54,693 nucleotides of DNA from JAFNGF01 sp964567045 (GTDB taxonomy: Bacteria > Planctomycetota > Phycisphaerae > Sedimentisphaerales > Anaerobacaceae), in NCBI GenBank assembly GCA_964567045.1, contig CAZMLE010000023.1, forward strand, positions 1-54,693, given 5' to 3'. A program made the position numbers and the translations under genes. Shown piece after piece: positions 1-7,642 of the stretch (its first letter is position 1; each line of letters begins with the position of its first letter). A model generated the notes under the pieces. The model was not told the origin of the DNA. It saw only the letters and a list, made by a program, of their open reading frames with translations, and did no database searches.

Positions 1-2
1 AA

Positions 3-2990
3 CACATCAGAGAGGCGTTCTGCCGGCAGTGGTACGAAAGCGACAAAGCCTGGGACGTGATGACCATGAACGGCCCGGGAGACGGTGACTCCATCGCCTG
101 GAATGCGCTACTAAACTACGCTCGCAGCAACGATCTTTCCAACTTCGCTAATTATCAAGAAATCGGTAAACAGCTTGATATCCCGGCTTTTGCCGACTAT
201 TTGATTATTCAGTTGTGGTCGGGCAACTGGGATTGGCCGCAAAACAACTGGATCGCCGCCAGAGAACGCTCGGACAAAGGATTATGGAGGTTTTATATCT
301 GGGATGGCGAAGGGGGAATGTTTCCGGATCGCCTAAATACCGTCTATTTCACGAGTTTGAACACACAGGGAGGTCCCGTCGCCGTGCTCTACCGCGCCCT
401 CAAAGCCAACAGCGACTTCCGGCAGTTGTTTTGCGACCGTGTTTATAAACACCTCTACAACAATGGTGCCTTAACCGAGGCGAACGTAAAGAAGCGATTT
501 TTTGCACTGCGCGACGAATTGCTGGGCGTCATCCCCAACATGGATATGTACGTCCTGAATACGTGGGTGCCGAAGCGTCTGGGCATTTTTGTCGATGCTT
601 GTACCCGCGAGGGTCTATTTACGTTTGGAGGTCCGACATTCAATGTGAACGGCCTTTACCGGCAAGGCGGCCACGTCTTGTACGGTGACAGCCTGACTTT
701 CACCAATCCTCGTGTCTGGGGCGAGATCTACTATACTCTTTGCGGTGTTGACCCACGTTCGCCGACGACTTCGCAAGGCACCGGCGAGCCTTCAAGCGCT
801 GTACTTGTCACTGAGGATGCGGCTAAGCGAGTGCTGACCCCGGCCAGGCCGATAAGCGACAACTGGAAAGGCGGGGCGGCCTTCGATGACTCAGCCTGGA
901 TAAGCGGCACAGGCGGGGTCGGCTACGAGGCAGAGTCAGGCTACCAAGCACTTATCAACGTCGATCTCAAACAGCAGATGTACAACCGCAATACTTGCTG
1001 TTATATCCGGATTCCGTTTGCCGTGACCACTACGGAGCTAAGCGAGTTCAACTTTATGACTCTGGGGATACGCTACGATGACGGTTTTGTGGCCTATATA
1101 AACGGCATTGAAGTTGCCAGGCGTAATTTCACCGGCGTTCCAGCCAGCACCTCTCAGGCCAGCGCCGAGAACCCCGACTCTTCGGCGGTGATGTTAGAGA
1201 GTCTCGACATGTCCGCGTACATCAACGCCCTACGTCCGGGCAGCAATATCCTGGGTATTCAGGGCGTGAATATTTCATCCGGCAGTCCCGATTTTCTCAT
1301 CTCGGCTCAGCTTATTGCCGGAAGGAGCAGTTCTTCTACTGTCGGCGGGGTTTCACCTGCGGCGATAAGATACACCGGGCCTATCACATTGACCAGGAGC
1401 ACACAGGTTAAGGCGCGGGTGCTCAGCGGCAGCACCTGGAGCGCACTTAATGAGGCTGTCTTTGCAGTAGGTCCCGTGGCGGAGAATCTGCGAATCACCG
1501 AGATTATGTACCATCCGCCGGATACCGATAGCCCAAGCGATGCAAACGAAGAGTTCATCGAGCTAAAAAATATCCGGAGCGAAACCATCAACCTGAATCT
1601 GGCACGCTTTACCAACGGCATCGACTTCACTTTCCCCAGCGTAGAACTGGCGGCGGGCAAGTATGTTCTGGTTGTTAAAGATCAAGCAGCTTTTTACGCC
1701 CAATATCCGGAATTTTCTGGTCTTATTGCCGGCCAGTATTCCGGCAGTCTGGCCAATGATGGAGAAAGAATCCGCCTGGAAGATGCTGTCGGCCAGACGA
1801 TAATGGATTTCAAATACTCTGACGCCTGGCGTGACATTACCGATGGGCAAGGTTTTTCTCTTACCATAGTAAACCCAACAAATCCTGACCCAGATAGCTG
1901 GGGCGAAAAAGATTCCTGGCGGGCAAGTGCGTTTTACGGCGGCTCTCCAGGCTGGGACGATACCGGCATTATTCCTGAGCCTGGCTCGGTGGTAATAAAC
2001 GAAGTATTGGCCCACGCCCACGCTGACGCCTCGGACTGGATAGAGCTTTACAATACTACCGGCGAAGCGATCAATATCGGCGGCTGGTTCTTAAGCGACG
2101 ATGGCAACGACTTAACCAAGTACCAGATTGCCGATGGCACGGTCATTGCCGGTAACAGCTATCTTGTATTCTATCAGGACCAGCATTTCGGCAACGCCCG
2201 TGATCCTGGCTGTCAGCGGGCTTTTGCCTTAAGCGAGAATGGCGACCAAGTATATCTGTCATCGGCTCAGGAAGGTGTATTGACCGGCTATCAGGAGGTG
2301 GAGGATTTTGACGCCTCCGAGACGGACGTAGCGTTTGGCAGGTACTATAAAGGCAGCACGGATAACTACAACTTTGTGGCGATGAGCGAAAATACGCCCG
2401 GCAGGGCCAACGCCTATCCGAAGGTCGGGCCTATCGTGATCAATGAGATTATGTATAATCCCGGCTCAGGCAATCAGAATGAGGAGTATATTGAGCTATT
2501 TAATATAAGTTCCGAGCCGGTGACTTTATATCGTTACGATAAGTCTGAACCCTGGCGCTTTACTGATGGCATAGAATTTGTTTTTCCTTCCGACCCTGTA
2601 GTTACGATACCTGCCGGCGGGTATTTATTGGTGGTAAAGCATCTGGATACTTTTACTGCCCGATATGGTGCAATGCCTGCCGGGGTGGTGGTTGTTGGCC
2701 CTTATGATGGGCAGTTGCAGAATGGCGGTGAGAAGGTAGAGCTAAGTATGCCCGGTGACGTGGATGTATTTGGCATACGCTATTATATTCGGATTGACAG
2801 GGTAAGTTACAGTGATGGTTCTCATCCTGAGGATTGTCCTGGCGGCGTAGACCTCTGGCCTACCGAAGCCGATGGCGGCGGCTTATCACTATCTCGCCGG
2901 GTTTTTTCTGTTTACGGCAACGATGTAGCCAACTGGAGAGCTGCTGCTGCCTCACCTGGTTTTGTCAACCCGCGAGATGGCCCGCGCTAA
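3..2990 (+). CDS. CotH-kinase-like surface protein with lamin-tail domains (5' end missing)
   Basis: The reading frame is open to the left edge, so the N-terminus lies outside the window; 995 residues are present. The first ~200 residues resemble the C-terminal half of CotH-type protein kinases (NWDWPQNNW, RFYIWDGEGGMF, a metal-binding-like region). A chitobiase/Fn3-associated-like segment follows at about residue 450 (AIRYTGPITL). Then come three lamin-tail (LTD) domains, each opening with an I-x-E-I/V-hydrophobic motif: LRITEIMYHPP, VVINEVLAHAH and IVINEIMYNP. Such CotH plus LTD proteins are common secreted or cell-surface proteins of Planctomycetota and Lentisphaerota; their substrates are mostly unknown. 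Kinase activity cannot be judged because the catalytic N-terminal part is missing. No close downstream operon partner is seen. Confidence 0.8.
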   Translation, partial: HIREAFCRQWYESDKAWDVMTMNGPGDGDSIAWNALLNYARSNDLSNFANYQEIGKQLDIPAFADYLIIQLWSGNWDWPQNNWIAARERSDKGLWRFYIWDGEGGMFPDRLNTVYFTSLNTQGGPVAVLYRALKANSDFRQLFCDRVYKHLYNNGALTEANVKKRFFALRDELLGVIPNMDMYVLNTWVPKRLGIFVDACTREGLFTFGGPTFNVNGLYRQGGHVLYGDSLTFTNPRVWGEIYYTLCGVDPRSPTTSQGTGEPSSAVLVTEDAAKRVLTPARPISDNWKGGAAFDDSAWISGTGGVGYEAESGYQALINVDLKQQMYNRNTCCYIRIPFAVTTTELSEFNFMTLGIRYDDGFVAYINGIEVARRNFTGVPASTSQASAENPDSSAVMLESLDMSAYINALRPGSNILGIQGVNISSGSPDFLISAQLIAGRSSSSTVGGVSPAAIRYTGPITLTRSTQVKARVLSGSTWSALNEAVFAVGPVAENLRITEIMYHPPDTDSPSDANEEFIELKNIRSETINLNLARFTNGIDFTFPSVELAAGKYVLVVKDQAAFYAQYPEFSGLIAGQYSGSLANDGERIRLEDAVGQTIMDFKYSDAWRDITDGQGFSLTIVNPTNPDPDSWGEKDSWRASAFYGGSPGWDDTGIIPEPGSVVINEVLAHAHADASDWIELYNTTGEAINIGGWFLSDDGNDLTKYQIADGTVIAGNSYLVFYQDQHFGNARDPGCQRAFALSENGDQVYLSSAQEGVLTGYQEVEDFDASETDVAFGRYYKGSTDNYNFVAMSENTPGRANAYPKVGPIVINEIMYNPGSGNQNEEYIELFNISSEPVTLYRYDKSEPWRFTDGIEFVFPSDPVVTIPAGGYLLVVKHLDTFTARYGAMPAGVVVVGPYDGQLQNGGEKVELSMPGDVDVFGIRYYIRIDRVSYSDGSHPEDCPGGVDLWPTEADGGGLSLSRRVFSVYGNDVANWRAAAASPGFVNPRDGPR

Positions 2991-3156
2991 GAGAGGAAAT
3001 ATGCTGGGCCATCGATGGCGGTGAGATGACGCAGTGAAATGAGATTTAGCTGGATTTTTGCAGAAAAAAATGTAATAAAATCGTGGCGTCAGCGTCTAAA
3101 ACGATAGAGAATAAGCGTCAAAGAGTTTCTCTGCACATTTTTGGAGTGGAGTGAAC

Positions 3157-3399
3157 ATGACGGAATCCATTCTTATTTCGCTATTTACTGTCGGGCTGAT
3201 CACCGTTTTGATTGTTGGTGAGGCGCGAAAGCTACTTGCCACAGGCAACTTTGCGTATGGCTGAGGCGGGACCTGCCGGTACTCGTGGCGAGTGCCAGTC
3301 CGCCGGAGGCGGATCAAAGGTAAGTACCAGGTGAAGGTGGATATTAATCTGGGGCCTTTTGGAACTAAACATGAGGAGACCTGGCACTTGATACGGTAG
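3157..3399 (+). CDS. Small membrane protein with in-frame TGA (selenoprotein candidate or repeat-interrupted gene)
   Basis: An ATG at 3157 preceded by GGAGTGGA opens a frame of 35 codons: one membrane segment (about residues 4-21, ILISLFTVGLITVLIVG), then a TGA at 3262-3264. The same frame continues without another stop for 44 codons to a TAG at 3397, and that tail (KYQVKVDINLGPFGT, then ETWHLIR) reads like real protein. A hairpin starts within 21 nt of the TGA (8-bp stem, UGG loop), which fits the published general shape of bacterial SECIS elements. The UGA would give a U-G-G-T-C motif. The alternative, which I rate at least as likely, is that 3262-3324 (63 nt, divisible by 3) is an inserted palindromic repeat like those inside the next genes, and that the protein now ends at 3264. 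A terminator follows at 3430-3460. The family is not recognised. Confidence 0.4.
3262..3324. repeat. GC-rich palindromic segment (SECIS-like hairpin or inserted REP-type element)
   Basis: Two nested or adjacent inverted repeats are visible. GGTACTCG-TGG-CGAGTGCC lies at about 3278-3297 and is framed by GGCGG/CCGCC; TCCGCC-GGA-GGCGGA follows at about 3301-3315. The segment is 63 nt and keeps the frame of the surrounding small ORF apart from its first codon, TGA. Its Arg-rich translation (RVPVRRRRIKG) looks like a translated palindrome rather than conserved protein. Confidence 0.55.
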
Positions 3400-3429
3400 A
3401 AGCGCACTTCCACGAGCATCGGCGGGCAA

Positions 3430-3460
3430 CGAGACAAGTTTCTCTTGCTCGCTTTTTTAT
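3430..3460 (+). terminator. Rho-independent terminator after the small membrane ORF
   Basis: CGAG-a-CAAG (3430-3438), a TTTCT loop and CTTG-CTCG (3444-3451) form a hairpin followed directly by C-TTTTTT-ATT. It lies 31 bp after the TAG at 3399 and before the DUF3034-like gene, so the small ORF and that gene are probably separate transcripts. Confidence 0.65.
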
Positions 3461-3576
3461 TGGGACAAAAAGGATAACAAAAAGGGAAAGGAGCGAGACA
3501 AATGACAGAAAAGTGAACGGCAGAATCAGAAGTGCCACAGAGAAAAGAGAGGAAAATTTTTTTAAGGAGTATGGCC

Positions 3577-4509
3577 ATGAAGAATTTAGCCCGAACGGAG
3601 AAAATTTCGCTAATTATGTTAGCTTTTGTCCTCTTTTTGTTTAGTAGGGTTTGTGCCGGTCCACCTTTGCCGACACACAACGTGGAAGGCAATAGCGGTG
3701 TGTTTATTACGAGCACTGCTTATCTGACAAATCCGCCGGAGCAAGGAAAGATTTGTGGCCTGCCAAGTGTATCCGGCACTTTTGCCGCTATAGGAGAAAA
3801 GGACTTTGAATCTGTTGTGGTGACAGAGAATATCTGGGGCAGGGTGGAACTCGGCTACGCACTGGAACGCATCGGATTGGGAGACTGGCCGGACGATGTG
3901 AGGACGGCTACATCAGGTGCTGTTCATGTTGACAACCATGTGTTTCTGCATAATTTTAACACACGGCTAATGGTGATCGAGGAAGGCGGCTTTGACCGCG
4001 CCTGGATGCCGGCGGTAACTGTCGGTGCGCATTTCAAGTGGAACGAAGGTCTGAATGATATTGACAGCCAAACGGGTGGACTTTGTGACACGAAGGGTGC
4101 CGACCACGATTCCGGAGTGGAGTTTACCGCTGTCGCAACCAAGACAATAAGCGATTGGTTGCCTCGCCCGCTTATCGTATCGGCAGGCCTGCGCAACGGC
4201 GACGGGATACATACCGGTTTGCTTGGTTTTGCCGGCGAGCGGCGGACAACCTTTGAGGGCAGCGTTATCTATTTCCTTACGGACAGGCTATTGCTGGCGA
4301 GTGAGTACCGGCAAAAATCCGACCTGTGCGATCAGTACTCTACGGGGGGCAAGCATCTGATTAAGGCTGAAAATGACTGGTGGGACATTTGTCTGGGTTA
4401 CGTAATCGATGACCATTGGACGGTTGCGGGCGGCTACGCCAACTTTGGCAATATCCTGAATCACCGTGAGTGCAACGTGTGGGCAATCCAATTGAAATAC
4501 GAATTTTAG
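3577..4509 (+). CDS. DUF3034-like outer-membrane protein
   Basis: 310 residues with a clear Sec signal peptide (KNLARTEK, a hydrophobic stretch to about residue 22, then a VCAG cleavage region). The mature protein opens with PPLPTHNVEG and continues NSGVFITSTAYLTNPP, which I recognise as the start typical of DUF3034 proteins, a family of predicted beta-rich outer-membrane proteins of unknown function. Alternating strands run to a C-terminal LKYEF, with Phe as the last residue as in many outer-membrane barrels. The ATG at 3577 is preferred over 3571 because AAGGAG lies 7 nt before it. The methyltransferase begins 11 bp downstream, so the protein is probably co-transcribed with the dehydratase-type operon and may provide its outer-membrane route. 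Confidence 0.7.
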   Translation: MKNLARTEKISLIMLAFVLFLFSRVCAGPPLPTHNVEGNSGVFITSTAYLTNPPEQGKICGLPSVSGTFAAIGEKDFESVVVTENIWGRVELGYALERIGLGDWPDDVRTATSGAVHVDNHVFLHNFNTRLMVIEEGGFDRAWMPAVTVGAHFKWNEGLNDIDSQTGGLCDTKGADHDSGVEFTAVATKTISDWLPRPLIVSAGLRNGDGIHTGLLGFAGERRTTFEGSVIYFLTDRLLLASEYRQKSDLCDQYSTGGKHLIKAENDWWDICLGYVIDDHWTVAGGYANFGNILNHRECNVWAIQLKYEF

Positions 4510-4520
4510 GGAGAGCTATT

Positions 4521-5327
4521 ATGAAGACTATGGATAACATCGGTTTAGCGGAAGTTCAAGCCGTTTACAGCGGTCCCGAAGGCGAGCTTTGGGAACTGAT
4601 TATGGGAGAGCAGATTCATATAGGCGGTTTTGTTTCTTCGATGGACCTGGCGGACAAAGCCGGCATCGGGGCCGGCATGAAAGGTGTGGACCTTTGCTGC
4701 TGCAATGGAGCAGGGATGCGCTTTCTGGTGCGTTTTCGAGATGTGGCGCAGATGACCGGCGTGGACGCCACCGAGAAGGTTGTTGAGCAAGGCCGAAGTC
4801 GATGTAAGCAAGAAGGACTGTCGGACAAAATCAAATTCGTCCTTGTGGATGTCTGCGACAGTAGGCTTGAAGACGCCATCGCTTGTTTCGTCTGGGGAGA
4901 GGACGCATGGTGCTACGTTGTCGATAAGGAAAAGCTGATTTCTGAGGCGGCTCGCATCGTCGTACCGGGCGGCGTCATCGCCTTTACCGACTGGATTGAA
5001 GGAGAGGCCGGACTTACCGATGCCGAGGCAGAGCGATTCTTGACTTTCATGAAGTTTCCCAACGTTCAGAGCATAGACGGTTATCGGGACCTGCTTGAAG
5101 ATGCCGGCTGCGAGGTGATTAAGGCTGAAGATACCGGCAGGTTTGGGCCGTATGTTGACCTATATCTGAATATGTTAAGGCTGCAACTGACGTACGATGC
5201 TCTGAAGATTATCGGTTTCGACCTGGAGCTGATGCAGAAGATGGGCGGCGAAATGGCTTTTATGCAGCAGTTAGCACATAAGGGCAAAATTGCTCAGGGT
5301 CTGTTTGTCGCCCGTAAGAAAAAGTGA
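4521..5327 (+). CDS. Class I SAM-dependent methyltransferase with Cys-rich SAM loop
   Basis: 268 residues with a Rossmann methyltransferase core at about residues 25-190. Motif I is unusual: GVDLCCCNGAGMRFL replaces the common DxGxGxG form and has three consecutive cysteines. Motif II is MTGVDATEKVV, the motif III region is FVLVDVCDSRL, and later strands are ISEAARIVVPGGVIAFTDW. This layout resembles glycine/sarcosine-type small-molecule N-methyltransferases, but the substrate cannot be read from sequence. GGGAG lies 7 nt before the ATG. The gene starts 11 bp after the DUF3034-like gene and is followed 25 bp later by the double-cubane-type reductase gene, so an operon is likely. The Cys cluster could bind a metal, metalloid or Fe-S centre; that is inference. 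Confidence 0.8.
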   Translation: MKTMDNIGLAEVQAVYSGPEGELWELIMGEQIHIGGFVSSMDLADKAGIGAGMKGVDLCCCNGAGMRFLVRFRDVAQMTGVDATEKVVEQGRSRCKQEGLSDKIKFVLVDVCDSRLEDAIACFVWGEDAWCYVVDKEKLISEAARIVVPGGVIAFTDWIEGEAGLTDAEAERFLTFMKFPNVQSIDGYRDLLEDAGCEVIKAEDTGRFGPYVDLYLNMLRLQLTYDALKIIGFDLELMQKMGGEMAFMQQLAHKGKIAQGLFVARKKK

Positions 5328-5352
5328 CCGAAATTTTGAGGTTTGGCAAAAA

Positions 5353-6591
5353 ATGGCAAAATGTTGCGATAAAAAAGGAGAAGGACGCCGCATAAAACGT
5401 GGAGTTGAGAACCCCGCAATAAATTGCGGGGCTAAATATTCTCGCGAAAATGGCCCCTTAGCCTGGTTCGGCAAAATGATTCAGAACTGCTACGAGTACG
5501 CGTCAGCCGAAAAAGCCAAGGGCAGGCACATCGTGGGCATTATGTGTGAATATACGCCCCGCGAGTTAATTATGGCTGCTGATGCTGTGCCGGTATGTCT
5601 TTGCGGCGGCTCAGCGGAAATGATACCGCCGGCAGAAGAGCATTTACCAGCCAATCTGTGCCCATTGATTAAATCGACTTACGGCTACCACATCCAGAAG
5701 AAAAACCCCTTCCTGGAAATGGCGGACCTAATTGTGGCTGAGACAACTTGTGACGGCAAAAAGAAGATGTATGAATTGATGGCCGAAGTCCGGCCAATGC
5801 ACGTATTGGAATTGCCGCAAAAGCCAGCCGACAGCGTCCCTCAGGGATGGGTGAGCGAGCTTCGCAAGCTCAGGACCAGACTGCAGGATTGTTTCGGCGT
5901 CGAAATCAGCGACCAGAAAATCCGCCGGGCCATAGAAACTATGAACCGTGAGCGAGAGTTGCGGCGGGGCCTGGCTGAGCTGATGAAGTCACAGACCCCA
6001 CCACTGACAGGCCGCCAGTTGCTTCAGCTCAAAAGCAGCATCTCCGGTATCGATGCCGATTTCGAGCAGTATGCGGAAGCAATCGCACTTTATAGGTTCT
6101 ACAAGCCGGACGTGAGCAAGGATTCGCGCGTGCGGATACTGATGACCGGCGTGCCGATGGTGCACGGAGTTGAGAGGGTGCTGGAGATTATCGAGTCGCA
6201 CGGTGGACTGGTAGTATGTATGGATAATTGCACGGGACTTAAGCCCATTCTGGAGGACGTTGACCAGACAGCCGAGGATCCCATAGTTGCTTTGGCTGAG
6301 AAATACTTCCATCTTCCTTGCTCAGTAATGACCAAAAACGACCGGCGACTTGAGGTACTTCGCAACCTGGTCGCAGAATACCGTCCGCAGTGCGTGATAG
6401 AGCTTATCTGGCAGGCCTGCCTGACGTACGATATCGAATCATATTTCGTCAAGAATATGGCTGAGAAAGAGCTTGGGATTCCATATCTTAGAATCGAGAC
6501 AGATTACTCGCCATCGGATTCGGCTCGCATTGCGATGAGAGTGGAAGCGTTATTTGAAACAGTCCGTCAAAGGGCGGGCGAACTCCCTTAG
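5353..6591 (+). CDS. Double-cubane-cluster (YjiM-type) 2-hydroxyacyl-CoA dehydratase family reductase
   Basis: 412 residues. From about residue 42 the protein follows E. coli YjiM and the double-cubane-cluster proteins of the 2-hydroxyacyl-CoA dehydratase family: IVGIMCEYTPRELIMAA, NLCPLIKSTYGY, AETTCDGKKKMYEL, MHVLELPQKP, VVCMDNCTGLK and IWQACLTYDIES. The cysteines in these motifs are the expected Fe-S ligands. Family members take electrons from an ATP-driven activase at very low potential, and one is encoded three genes downstream (9018). The first ~41 residues are unusual: they include an in-frame palindromic repeat (5412-5431), so translation may really begin at the ATG at 5476, where family similarity starts. 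The natural substrate of this branch is unknown. The protein is presumably cytoplasmic and oxygen-sensitive. Confidence 0.85.
   Translation: MAKCCDKKGEGRRIKRGVENPAINCGAKYSRENGPLAWFGKMIQNCYEYASAEKAKGRHIVGIMCEYTPRELIMAADAVPVCLCGGSAEMIPPAEEHLPANLCPLIKSTYGYHIQKKNPFLEMADLIVAETTCDGKKKMYELMAEVRPMHVLELPQKPADSVPQGWVSELRKLRTRLQDCFGVEISDQKIRRAIETMNRERELRRGLAELMKSQTPPLTGRQLLQLKSSISGIDADFEQYAEAIALYRFYKPDVSKDSRVRILMTGVPMVHGVERVLEIIESHGGLVVCMDNCTGLKPILEDVDQTAEDPIVALAEKYFHLPCSVMTKNDRRLEVLRNLVAEYRPQCVIELIWQACLTYDIESYFVKNMAEKELGIPYLRIETDYSPSDSARIAMRVEALFETVRQRAGELP
5412..5431. repeat. Palindromic repeat inside the reductase gene
   Basis: CCCCGCAA-TAAA-TTGCGGGG followed by GCTAAATATT. The same hairpin with the same flank occurs between genes at 9875-9894. 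Here it is translated in frame as part of the poorly conserved N-terminal extension of the reductase. Confidence 0.8.
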
Positions 6592-6610
6592 GGACGCCTA
6601 ACGGTGAAAC

Positions 6611-7642
6611 GTGCCGACGCTGACCAAAACGATTGTCTATAGTTGCCCTTATGTGCCCGCTGAGTGGATTGCCGCGCACGGCCTGCAGCCAAGCAGAATG
6701 ATACCTGACCCCCCCGCGTCTTCCTGTCGGAAGACAGGAGCGGGGGCCTCTCCGGTCGGGCGAATGGAAGGTATGTGCCCATACGTGCGGGCTTTCCTCA
6801 ATGAAGCAATAAACGACAAACAAGCCTGCGGGATCGTGGTGACAACAGTATGCGACCAGATGCGCCGCGGATTTGATGTTCTTGTCCGGCGGTGCGACGT
6901 TGCTTCTTTTCTTATGAATGTGCCGAGCACCTGGCAGAACTTTGCGTCCCAGAATCTTTATGTGGATGAACTTAGGCGATTAGGCCGATTTCTCGTCAGG
7001 CTCGCTGGAAAGTCACCGACACCGGATGGTTTGGCAGAAGTGATGCTCGAATATGATGCCGTTCGGGCGTCGATTCGGGCAAGCCGAGCGTATTTATCTG
7101 CCAGGCAATATGCCGAATCGATAGCCGCGCTTGGACAGAAAGGTCTATGTCCGGGGGGAAAATTCAAAATTCGAAATTCGAAATTCAAAATTCGTCCGGG
7201 TGTGCCTTTGGCGATTATCGGCGGGCCGCTTATGTGGTCGGACTTTGATATATACGACGTGGTGGAACAATTCGGCGGAGAAATAGTGCTTGATGCAACC
7301 GAAACCGGCGAACGCGGGGTATGCGGACCTTTTGACCGGCGAAGAATTCGTGAGGATCCGCTCGCCGAGCTTGCCAACGCCTATTTTGGCGGTATCCAGG
7401 ATGCATCTCGCAGGCCAAATAGCGAGCTTTACCGGTGGCTGGCGCATGAGCTTGCCGCCAGGGCTGTGCGAGGGATTATTTTCCGCCGTTACGTGTGGTG
7501 CGATACGTGGCACGCCGAATTGCAGCGACTGAAGGAATGGACAGAGTTACCCGTTCTGGATATCGATATTGCCGGTGACACCGATACAGAGCGCCGCCGC
7601 TGGCAGAATCGAATCCGAGCGTTTTTGGAGACGCTGACGTGA
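6611..7642 (+). CDS. 2-hydroxyacyl-CoA dehydratase family (HgdB-like) subunit, repeat-invaded
   Basis: 343 residues with a GTG start after GGTGA. HgdB/HgdC-like landmarks are VYSCPYVPAEWIAAHGLQP, EGMCPYVRAF, VVTTVCDQMRRGFD, a second Rossmann-like half beginning VPLAIIGGPLM, and RRYVWCDTWH near the C-terminus. In this family such Cys residues ligate an Fe-S cluster shared with the activase. Two low-complexity inserts interrupt the family pattern: one from a GC palindrome (about residues 34-46, 6711-6746) and one from an A/T tandem repeat (about residues 182-195, 7154-7194). Both keep the frame. The stop overlaps the next GTG start, so the genes are translationally coupled. Confidence 0.8.
   Translation: MPTLTKTIVYSCPYVPAEWIAAHGLQPSRMIPDPPASSCRKTGAGASPVGRMEGMCPYVRAFLNEAINDKQACGIVVTTVCDQMRRGFDVLVRRCDVASFLMNVPSTWQNFASQNLYVDELRRLGRFLVRLAGKSPTPDGLAEVMLEYDAVRASIRASRAYLSARQYAESIAALGQKGLCPGGKFKIRNSKFKIRPGVPLAIIGGPLMWSDFDIYDVVEQFGGEIVLDATETGERGVCGPFDRRRIREDPLAELANAYFGGIQDASRRPNSELYRWLAHELAARAVRGIIFRRYVWCDTWHAELQRLKEWTELPVLDIDIAGDTDTERRRWQNRIRAFLETLT
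6711..6746. repeat. GC palindrome inserted in coding sequence
   Basis: Outer arms CCCCCGC/GCGGGGG enclose an inner hairpin GTCTTCC-TGTC-GGAAGAC. A relative with the same outer arms and a different centre lies intergenically at 9948-9986. Here it encodes a Pro/Ser/Cys/Gly-rich insert within the HgdB-like subunit. Confidence 0.75.
7154..7194. repeat. A/T tandem repeat (AAATTC units) inserted in coding sequence
   Basis: Alternating AAAATTC/GAAATTC units form a symmetric run flanked by GGGGG and CCGGG. Translated in frame it gives the repeated peptide KFKIR. It is not conserved protein and looks like insertion or expansion at a spacer between the two halves of the HgdB-like subunit. Confidence 0.75.

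Noticed and set aside
455..2021. Long - strand frames antisense to the CotH/lamin-tail gene
   Set aside because: They are shadows of a clear domain-containing + strand gene and have no start signals.
3096..3716. 206-codon - strand frame over the small membrane ORF and DUF3034 start
   Set aside because: It is antisense to the signal peptide and terminator region and its translation shows no domain.
5290..5352. Upstream start of the double-cubane reductase at 5290
   Set aside because: It would overlap the methyltransferase gene and adds residues unlike the family; 5353 or 5476 is more plausible.
7154..7194. AAATTC tandem run as a CRISPR array
   Set aside because: Units are 7-10 bp without spacers, no cas genes are present, and the run lies within an ORF.
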